Shown: in pieces, positions 55,730 to 64,000 of the stretch
Layout of the letters: each line of letters opens with the position of its first letter
How positions within the stretch are numbered: the first letter of the stretch is position 1
Assembly: GCA_016081115.2 (NCBI GenBank)
Contig: JABTTQ020000688.1
Span: 186,001 to 250,000 of the forward strand
Reading direction: 5' to 3'
DNA length: 64,000 nt
Source of the DNA: Rehmannia glutinosa
Lineage: Eukaryota; Streptophyta; Magnoliopsida; Lamiales; Orobanchaceae
The notes under the pieces: generated by a model
The model's input: the letters and a program-made list of their open reading frames with translations, nothing else
What the model was told of the DNA's origin: nothing
Databases searched by the model: none
Translations under genes and position numbers: made by a program

Positions 55730-56790
55730 TGTTCAAGTCTGTACCTAGCAAAACAAATGTGAGATTCCGAACATGCCAAGTATAACAAGAACAAGATGAA
55801 TTCAAGCCAACCAATTCATATAAGGCATAATGTCTCTTCCCTACAATTTAATCAACAATTAAGCTCCCAAGCCTAAATAACAATGCAATTCTGAGAGAAT
55901 CATAGCCACTAACACTCTAAACATTCAAGCTCATGCAAGATTCATCATCAAATCAACCACATATACCTCAATTCAACAAGCCCCCAAGGTGTTCGATAAT
56001 ATGCCTGATAGAATAATACAAGTAAAACATGGAAAAATCATCAAAACATGCACCACATATAAAACCTAATCCATAATCTACAAAAACATTCGAACAAAAA
56101 CTTGAAGTTCTTACCGGATTTCTCGAAAATTAGCAAAGAGGTGAATTTAAAACCCTAGGCGCTTCCTTCAACCAAAATCTCAACCCAAAGCAAGTGTGTG
56201 TGCTCAATTCGTGTGTGGTTAGTGAGGGGGACGAGTTTTGTAGTGAAAACCAAGTGAATGGGTCAATTTTCTTGAGGTAGGATGAGAGATTTTTCGATTT
56301 AGGGCTCAAGGGATTTTTTTTTGAAGTGAAAATCATACCTGGTTCGCGGCCTTCTTAACGTCTCGGTAGAAGACAGGACGACGGGCCATGCACCTCACGC
56401 ACGGGCTACCCATACGTCATGCCATAGCCTCGCTTCAAACTCGCAAAGACGCGACGGGCCATGCGCATGGCACATGCCTGCCATGCGTGGTGCCATACAA
56501 AATCCGATATTTTCAATTTTTTTATATATAAAGAAAAGAAAATAAATCCTAACTAATAAAGGGAAAAACAAAAAAATTATACAACAAACCATTGGGTTGT
56601 CTCCCAACAAGCGCTAAATTTAATATTTATAGCTTGATGCTCGTATAACTCGATCATGGCTCCCGTAAGGTGAGGCATGATACCTCTTCCTTTTGATCTC
56701 TATGAAAGTAGTGCTTAATCCTCGGCCATTCACCATGAATGTCTCCCCATCCCGAGACAACAATTCTACTATTCTGGAAGATTTAACACT
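55730..56790 (-). other. Spacer between integrase and ORF3, with hairpin modules
   Basis: Non-coding. Hairpin modules are at 56378-56494. GGTTGTCTCCCAACAAGCGC near 56594 is shared with 15548 in the nested unit. Confidence 0.55.
56378..56494. repeat. GC-rich hairpin modules, spacer before ORF3
   Basis: ACGGGCCATGCACCTCACGC then ACGGGCTACCCATACG, followed by a second diverged unit. Same relative place as 15270-15384 in the nested unit. Confidence 0.7.
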
Positions 56791-57750
56791 TTCTTAATCA
56801 CGAACGGCCCCTACCACCGAGACTTGAATTTTTCGGAAAAACTCTCTTTTCTTAATCATCCTATCATGCCATCTCTTGGTGCGCTCCTTGTAAATTCGGA
56901 AATTCTCGTAGGCTTCATCTCGGAACTCTTCCATCTCATTCAAATGCAATAGCCTCTTTTCACCCGCTATTTTGAAGTCAAAATTGAACTTCTTTATAGC
57001 CCAAAATGCTTTGTGCTCTAATTCCATGGGCAAGTGACACGATTTCCCGAATACTAAGCGATAAGGCGATGTGCCCAATGGTATCTTAAATGCGATCCGG
57101 TATGCCCATAACGCATCGTCTAACTTCATAGCCCAATCCTTGCGATTTACACTCACTGTCTTTTCTAGAATTTGCTTGATCTCACGATTGGCTACCTCAG
57201 CTCGCCCATTTGCTTGCGGATGGTACGCTAATGCCACTTTGTGCTTAACCCCATACTTTGCAAGTAGATTGCTCATCAATTTATTCACAAAGTGTGACCC
57301 CCATCGCTAATCAAAGCTCTCGGGGATCCAAACCGAGCGAATATATTTTTCTTTAAGAACCGCATCACTACTTGCGCGTCATTCGTTTTGTGATGAGAAT
57401 CGCTTCAACCCATCGAGATACATACTCCATCGCAAGCGAGAATATATTAATAACCGAAGAAAATGGAAAGAGACCCATGAAGTCAATCCCCACACATCAA
57501 AAAGCTCGACTTCCATCACATTGGTCATAAGCATCTCATGTCGTCAGAAATGTTCCCCATCCATCGGCACCTATCACCTTTCGATGCACATACAAATAAC
57601 AATCACTATACAAAGTAGGCCAAGTATAACCCACTTTGTAATACCTTTCTTTGCCGCAGTGCATGTCGGACAAGTGTCCCCGGAGGAAGGTGAAGAATGA
57701 CATGTTGTAGAACTCCCTCCCACTCTTCCCGAGGCACACATCTTTCGATG
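56791..57750 (-). pseudogene. Athila-like integrase (decayed)
   Basis: The intact 164-codon piece (57288-56794) reads LAKYGVKHKVALAYHPQANG, ANREIKQILEKTV, LDDALWAYRIAFKIPLGTSP and LVFGKSCHLP, the second half of a Ty3/gypsy integrase core with the catalytic glutamate region (AEVANREIK). The N-terminal zinc-binding part lies at about 57750-57650 in other frames. Integrase would insert the cDNA; this copy is interrupted upstream. Confidence 0.8.
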
Positions 57751-59530
57751 ATCATGTCTGCGCACCTCTTAAAGAGCAAGGGTCATTCCACATATAGAAT
57801 TTGATGTCATGGAGGAACTTCTTCTTTTGATAAGAGGATAAATCCGGAGGCATGACTCCCGCTACCAAATAATTCACAAAATCTATGTACCATGAGAATT
57901 TAGCTTGTAATAGCAAAAGCTGCTCATCGGGGAACTCCTCCTTGATTACATCTGTACCCTCTTTCTCATTCTTCTTGTACTCCAATCTGGATAAGTGGTC
58001 TTCTACCACATTCTCACAATCCTTCCTATCTCTGATTTCCACATCGAATTCTTGTAACAAAAGAATCCACCGAATCAGTCTCGGTTTGGTATCCTTTTTG
58101 TTAAATAGTTATTTGATCGCTGCATGGTCTGTGTGAACTATTGTCTTTGTTCCAATCAAGTAAGATCGGAACTTATCGAATACAAAAACAATTGTCATCA
58201 TTTCCTTCTCAGTGGTGGTGTAATTCTGCTGGGCACTATCTAATGTTCTGCTCGCATAATAAATGGCTCAACAACTTATCCCTTTTCTGACCCAGAACCG
58301 CCCCAACTGCAAAATCACTGGCATCACACATCAGCTCGAAGGGATGACTCCAATCCAGAACTACTAGAATTGGTGCTGTCACCAACGCCTTATTCAAAAT
58401 CTCGATTGCCTGCAAACAATCGTTGAAAAAATTGAAAGCAATATCTTTCTCTAATAAATGACTCAAAGGTTTGGTGATTTTAGAAAAGTCACGAATAAAC
58501 CTTCTATAGAATCCGGCGTGCCCCAAGAAGCTTCTGATTGCTTTCTCATTTGTTGGAGGTGAGAGCTTCTCAATTGCTACAATCTTTGCTCTGTCCACTT
58601 CTAAACCTGCAGAAGAAACTCGTCGGCCTAATACAATGCCATCACGTACCATAAAATGGCACTTCTCCCAATTCAAAAAAAGGTTAGTTTCCTCGCATCT
58701 CTGTAAAACTAGAGAAAGATTATCAAGAGAGCGATCAAAAGAGTCTCCAAATACAGAAAAATCATCCATGAAAACCTCCATTATTTTCTCAATAAAATCA
58801 TGAAATATAGCCATCATGCATCGTTTGCAAAGTCGTGGGTGCATTACATAGTCGAATGACATTCTACGGAATGCAAACATACCATAGGGACATGTAAATG
58901 TCATTTTTTCTTGGTCTTCGGTGCAATCATGATCGGTTGTATCGAGAATAACCATCGAGAAAACAATAATAACCAAATCCGGCCAAGCGATCTAACATCA
59001 TATCAATAAATGGAAGGGGTAAGTGATCTTTACGAGTGGCATCATCTAATTTTCTATAATCAATGCATATATGCCACCCAAGAACTATCCTAGTCGCAAT
59101 TAGTTTATCATTATCATTCCTTATTACGATCATCCCCCTTTCTTTGGTACCACTTGTATTGGACTCACCCAACAACTATCGAAATAACATATACAATTCC
59201 AAAGATCTAACCATTTTAAAACTTCCTTCCTAACAATTTCTTACATTTTAGGGTTCAATCGTCTGTGGTTTCTGCTGAAGGTTTGTAAACATCTTCCATT
59301 AGTATTTTATGCATAACAATTGATGGACTCATGCTCTTTAAATTAGATATAGACCAACATATCGCAGACTTATGTTTTCTCAACACCCTAAGTAATTTAT
59401 CAAGCCGATTTGAAGTTAAAAGGGATGATACAATTATCGGATTCGTGTTGTTTGCCCCAAGGAATGCGTATTTGAGAAGCTTTGGTAATGGCTTGAGTTC
59501 GGGGTCGAATTTTGCATTTGGACTCACGCA
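57751..59530 (-). pseudogene. Athila-like RT and RNase H (decayed)
   Basis: Order: linker KFDPELKPLPKLLKYAFLG (about 59510-59450); RT blocks ICIDYRKLDDATRKDHLPLP and CFLDGYSRYN (59120-58935); TCPYGMFAFRRMSF (about 58890); catalytic VFMDDFSVFG with FMDD at 58761-58772; LGHAGFYRRFIRDFSKI; and RNase H with FELMCDASDFAVGAVLGQ (about 58340-58290). Further RNase H and the linker to integrase are at 58060-57752. Several frame breaks. Confidence 0.85.
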
Positions 59531-59712
59531 TGGGCTGTCTCGTGCTCGGGACGCACGGGTTGTGCATCCTTCATTTGAACCTGGTTCTCTTCGGCCTCAC
59601 ACACGACCTAGTCGTGCTCCGTCTGCACGGGTCGTGCGTGTTTGAGTTTTTCATCAATTGCTTTGGCCTCGCGCACGACCTTGGTATGCTCCGATGCATG
59701 GGTCGTACGCCC
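59520..59712. repeat. GC-rich hairpin modules between protease and RT
   Basis: Repeated halves such as ACGCACGGGTTGTGCATCC, CACACGACCTAGTCGTGC and TGCACGGGTCGTGCGTG, with CTTCGGCCTCAC/CTTTGGCCTCGC spacers. It lies in what should be coding sequence linking protease to RT. Confidence 0.7.
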
Positions 59713-60560
59713 CTACAGACTTGACTCCCGCACATTTTTCTTTGTGTGTTCGCCTCTAGCGCTTTTTGGTAGTTCCTGCATATTATCTAAAGCACAAACA
59801 TAATCATACAAGTCCTGATTAACAAAATCAAGCATTACACTTGACGTCGAACACGAATGTGTCAAACCAAACTCTAAATCATCCTTAGACAATGTATGAT
59901 CTACGTACACATCAATGCAAGACTCAACTACGTCTATGAAATTACAGTTCTCAACACCAATATGAAATTGGATTCCCTTATAGATAGAAAATAAAACATG
60001 GTCATCATTAACTCGTAATGTGAGTTCTCCCTTTTGCACATCTATCAAGGCCTTCCTGGTAGCCAGGAATAGACGCCCAAGTATCAAAGGGACGTCACTG
60101 TCCTCCTCCATATACAGCACCATGAAATCCATAAGGAATATGAATTTGTCGACTTTCACGAGCACATCCTCTATGATTCCCTTAGGATAAGTGAGTGATC
60201 GATCCGCAAATTGCAAAGTGACCGTGAAGACGGCTTCACCTATCCTAGTCCATGTTTCTTGAAAATGGACAAGGGCATTAAGTTAATACTTGCTCCTAAA
60301 TCACAAAGTGCTTTATTAAAGAAAACACCACCAATTGCACTGAGGATAGTGAAACTCCCGGATCTTTTAGTTTCTGAGGTAGTTTTCTCTGAATTATTGC
60401 ACTGTATTCCTCCATCAGATTGACTGTCTCGAAACCAGTCATCGTCCTCTTTTCAGACATAACATCCTTTAAAAGTTTAGCATAATTGGACATCTGCTCC
60501 AATGCGTCTGCAAAAGGTATGTTAATATGCAGTTTCTTAAATATATCCAAGAACTTTGCA
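59713..60560 (-). pseudogene. Athila-like protease region (decayed)
   Basis: The minus strand reads DIFKKLHINIPFADALEQMS (about 60550), then the active site CDLGASINLMP with DLGAS at 60288-60302 in a shifted frame. An intact 167-codon piece (60216-59713) contains FADRSLTYPKGIIEDVLVKV and PLILGRLFLATRKALIDVQKG, the C-terminal part of the retropepsin-like domain. The final segment is poorly conserved and leads into the hairpin modules. Confidence 0.8.
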
Positions 60561-62302
60561 AATTGTGCATCTAACTTTTTCTTTTGAAATCGTTAGGGAA
60601 AAGAAAGGGGAGTAGTAAACTTAGAAAAATCAGAGTTAGAAAAAGATTTAAGCTTCTCAGCCCCTTTTCGCCATCAATATGACCTTCAACTCCTTCCTCG
60701 GCCTCAACATCGCGATTTACTTTTGTTTCTGCGTCTCCCGGACTGACAATTGATGCCTCTGTACCGCGCACGACCTGCTCATGCTATGCCGCACGGGTCG
60801 TGTGTGTCTGCGTGTGTTCAGTACTTTCAGGTATTTTCGGCCCCTCTATTCCGTTTCACTCCTCAGACGAATGGCTTTACATTGCTCCTTTGGATTTACC
60901 TCAGTGTTACTCAGAAACTGGCCTTTCTGATATTGTCCACCAACAATCATAGCTAATTGGTCAATTTGGGTTTCAAGAATTTTCATTTGGGATCCCATGG
61001 TGTTAGCCAATTGAGTGACATGATTCTCATTTTTGTCCAGCTTTGCCTCATCCTTAATAAATCTGTTCCTCGTATCATTCATAAACGAGGTGAAGATGTC
61101 CTCCATAGATGGCTTAGCCTCAGAATTAATGACACTCTTTGTCACACTAAACCCTTGTGGTGGTTGTATCACATTCTTCGTATTTGCATAGGAGAAGTTT
61201 TCATGATTCCTCAAACCCGGATGGTAATGAGTAGGATTCTGATTGTTCTGATAATTGTTGAAATTCTGGTTATTGACGTAATTTGCTTCCTCCATGGGAT
61301 CTAAAGAAACTCCCCCATTACTCGCACCAACGTTTCCTTCAGTGCCATTCGTCAATACACTCAACTGATTTGTCAACGCAGTCATCTGAGCTGTCAATAC
61401 CTTAATTGGGTCCGAATCAGAAACTTCGGCTACCTTTTTCACATTAGTCCTCTCGGAGGGCCACTGATAGCAAATCATTGCCATCTCTTCCAACAAGTTG
61501 AATGTATCTTGTGGAAATTTAGCCAGTAAAACGCCTCCTGCTGTGGCATCCACAAACGACCTAGTCTGTCCCATCATCCCATTATAAAAAAAGCACAGCT
61601 GCTGATCCTCTGGAAACCCGTGTTGCGTACATCTCCTCAATAAATCCCGGAATCTCTCCCAGGCCTCATATAGTGGCTCAGAATCAAACTGTCTGAACTA
61701 CGTGATCTCGCTCTTAAGCTGCAGTGTCTTACTTGGTGGGAAGTATTTAAACAGGAACTTCTGACTCAACTCGTCCCAAGTATTAACACTCCCTTGAGTT
61801 AACGTGCCCAACCAGTTTCTAGCCTTATCCCTTAAAGAGAAAGGGAATAGACGCAAACGTATAGCACCCATTCATCTTGATTGTGTTGCAGATTTGCATG
61901 AAGTTCGCAAGATGAGAATTGGGATCCTCGGATAGAAAACCCCCAAACTGGTTCTGCTGCACCATCAAAATCAATGCTGGCTTCAGCTCAAAATTATTCG
62001 CATTAATTGGGACATTGGCAATTCCACCATAGTTGCGATTTGTGTCGTAGGCGAAAGTAATCGTGAATCGCCACTTCTTGTTGATTCGGAACCGGTATCG
62101 GTAACTCATTAATGACCCTGTTGGCCCCATTGTTACCTCTGTTGTTGACTCTGTTATTACTCCCATTGTTCTCTTCCACATCCCCCATAGTCTGATCTTG
62201 CTATTTTTCTGCCCGTTTAGTAGCCGCTCTAATTCGCCTAGCAATAGCCTCAACTTTCGGTATGAATGGTGCTAATTCTCTTTGCTTCGAGCGAGTGTTC
62301 AT
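60561..62302 (-). pseudogene. Athila-like gag, second element (decayed)
   Basis: The minus-strand ATG at 62302 (MNTRSK) is 134 bp beyond the primer site. Blocks: LPIPVPNQQEVAIHDYFR (about 62125), NSHLANFMQICNTIKMNG (about 61915), and a 264-codon intact piece (61640-60846) starting in the gag core at RRCTQHGFPEDQQLCFFYNG and running through an asparagine-rich linker to a heptad-like region. It is clearly related to 16521-18211. Confidence 0.8.
60758..60812. repeat. GC-rich hairpin module near the gag end
   Basis: GCGCACGACCTGCTCATGC and GCCGCACGGGTCGTGTGTG form one module, within the tail of gag. Confidence 0.6.
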
Positions 62303-62435
62303 GCACTACCTGAACCAACTAAAAGAAACAAGTCAAACACAATAGGAGTAGAATTAAACAACTAATAAAAAGAAAAAATGTCTATATTAAAAATAATTCT
62401 ATTTATCGCAATATTAGTACTAAAAATTTAATTAG

Positions 62436-62453
62436 TCCCCGGTAACCGCGCCA
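62436..62453 (-). promoter_or_regulatory. tRNA-Asp-type primer binding site
   Basis: The minus strand reads TGGCGCGGTTACCGGGGA, 16 of 18 matching the canonical TGGCGCCGTTGCCGGGGA. Confidence 0.8.
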
Positions 62454-62459
62454 AAAACT

Positions 62460-63944
62460 TATTCGCCTTATTTTTAGCTTTACCGCAAGTGTACGGTGTA
62501 GTTTATAGAATAGGGTTAGCAAGGTCGAATCCACAGAGACTAATAAATTATTGTACTAAGTATTGAGATTATAATAGTCTTATTTTTATCTAGACGATCG
62601 AAATTGAGTGATTGGTTTTGTAAAAGCAAGACAAGAATTTATCATAAAAAGACGAGAATAAGAGTTAATTGAAAGATCAAGGAGACGAATGGATTCGGAG
62701 TTACGGTTTCGATTAATATCCTTTTGTTATCAGATTAATCACAACCAAAGTTATTATTAATCATGAAAGTATTTTATCCTCTCTCTCGATATGTGTGTAA
62801 AAACGTTAATTGGATTATCTATGCTAGCATCTATACTCAACATATGATATTCTACTCCTAAAAGCACAAAAGATTACAAAAAATCCTCACAAATATTCAC
62901 AGACTTCTCAATCTTGCAAATATTCATGTCAAGTACTCAAAGATCTATTTTTGAAACTCATCTCTCGAATTATGATTCAATACATCAAAACAAGTTAAAC
63001 CAAAGGCCTTTTGATAAAACCAAAAATAAAACAAAGTACTCGAATAGAATTGAAAAACAATAACTTCAATTGCAATTAAACATCAAACAAAAGTATCCAT
63101 TAACCTAATCCCAAACCCGGGAATCACAAGGTGTTTAACCAGACATGGGAAATAAACAATTCATAGACAAATTATTCATGTTCATATCTAACTAATCGAA
63201 AGTAAACGATACTATGGAATGAGAAAACTCGAGAGATGTCGATGATCTCTCGATCTATCTTCAATCCTCAAGCGTGTGGTTGTGACCTCGATCAATCTCT
63301 CGAATCCTCCGGTAGAAGGTTGCTCTTTCTCTGCTCTCTAGGGCAAAAATCGGTGTGTCCTCGTTTGGGGCCACCTCGTCTCTATTTATACTCCATTTGG
63401 GTCAAAACCTAATTAGAAACCATCAAACCCTGTTTTCCCGATAGACGCACGAGCCGTGCACTTCACGCATGGGTCGTGCACTTCACACACGACCAGCCCG
63501 TGCGTCGGGCCGTAGAGATAATCCTTCGCTAAATTGACACACGAGTCATGCCTTTTATGCACGACCAGCCCGTGCGTCTGCCGTAAGGCTCGTCTTCCCT
63601 AGTGATTGCGCATGGGTCGTGCTATAGACGCACGCACGCCGTGCGCCGTGCGCCTCTGCTAAGGACGTATCTTCTTCATTTCTTTCCATTTCTTGCCCCT
63701 TTCATCCGACTTCTTCTTGATTCAACTCGAACATCATACATTAGCTCAATTATTGGCGGTCCTTTACCGCAATGCTCCGATTTGTCACCAAAATGCTCCA
63801 AATATCGATTAATTCCTACTAAACGAGCAAAGCGTAATACCTTTTCCACTTTACAAGAATATAGCCCATTTTACTCAAGTAATGCATGTATTTCAAATTA
63901 TTCTAACCACAATAAGCCCCAAATTACATGCAAAACTCATACCA
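62460..63944 (-). repeat. 5' LTR of the second Athila-like element, 1485 bp
   Basis: It aligns with the other Athila LTRs along its length (CCGCAAGTGTACGGTGT, TCTCTCGAATTATGATTCAA and so on). The terminal TG at the inner edge is mutated to TA (62460-62461). A minus-strand TATAAATAG lies at about 63381-63390 and hairpin modules at 63444-63654. Confidence 0.85.
63444..63654. repeat. GC-rich hairpin modules in LTR U3
   Basis: Units with ACGCACGAGCCGTGCAC, ACGACCAGCCCGTGCGTC and a final ACGCACGCCGTGCGCC, upstream of the minus-strand TATA box. Confidence 0.75.
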
Positions 63945-64000
63945 ACCAAGCGATATGAGTGAGGGTGCCCGCATGGGCGGATTGTGCCTTCTATGGAAGG

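Larger units (their letters stand above)
52410..63944 (-). mobile_element. Athila-like Ty3/gypsy element with full domain set, decayed
   Basis: Order on the minus strand: 5' LTR (63944-62460), primer site (62436-62453), gag, protease, RT, RNase H, integrase, spacer, ORF3 pseudogene, long non-coding 3' region, polypurine-like tract, truncated 3' LTR (52869-52410). It shares gag, ORF3, untranslated segments and hairpin modules with the nested Athila unit, but is more diverged and frame-broken throughout. RT before integrase defines Ty3/gypsy; the tRNA-Asp primer site and extra ORF place it near Athila. Confidence 0.85.

Overview
This is a repeat-dominated stretch of a flowering-plant nuclear genome, probably a eudicot. 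The AT-rich background, the plant retrotransposon lineages (Sirevirus-type Ty1/copia, Athila/Tat-type Ty3/gypsy with a tRNA-Asp primer site, RTE- and L1-type LINEs), the small DNA-transposon derivatives and one plant-type lipid phosphate phosphatase all point that way. I cannot name the species. There is no bacterial, plastid or tRNA/rRNA signature. Only one intact host gene is recognised.

Layout. (1) 1-8.8 kb: AT-rich intergenic DNA carrying non-autonomous DNA transposons: a hAT-like MITE (467-768), two abutting Tourist-like MITEs sharing TTA target sites (2264-2772 and 2776-3198), a small MITE with a 50-bp internal duplication (3620-3827) and a long-inverted-repeat element (4651-5683). (2) 8848-32373: one Sirevirus-type copia element bounded by the target duplication TTACT. 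It has a truncated 5' LTR, decayed gag, pol and env-like regions and a full 3' LTR. An Athila-like gypsy array on the minus strand (9371-19889) sits near its 5' end: one LTR-internal-LTR unit plus a second partial internal region. That Athila unit has gag, a decayed protease and an almost intact third ORF but no RT, RNase H or integrase. (3) 33517-35047: a solo LTR of a related family with a perfect CAAGG duplication. (4) 35-42.8 kb: intergenic DNA with LINE fragments (one pair inverted), a SINE with a 15-bp duplication, a 211-bp MITE and microsatellites. (5) 42801-45865: a short gypsy element with LTRs, gag and protease only; each LTR carries perfect heat-shock-element trimers upstream of its TATA box. 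(6) 45.9-51.8 kb: an RTE LINE tail, the host gene for a lipid phosphate phosphatase beta-like protein (minus strand, one exon) and a MITE with a 9-bp duplication. (7) 51.8-64 kb: an L1 RNase H fragment abutting a larger Athila-like element (minus strand, 52410-63944) with recognisable gag, protease, RT, RNase H, integrase and ORF3, all frame-broken.

Relations between the parts. The Athila-like elements share a GC-rich module made of two neighbouring hairpins. It is tandemly repeated just upstream of the TATA box in every LTR and is also found at internal sites: before ORF3, between protease and RT, and near the end of gag. This recurring module and the heat-shock-element LTR are the two observations I would follow up first. 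Almost every coding region here is an old or frame-broken transposon copy; short open frames elsewhere look like chance.
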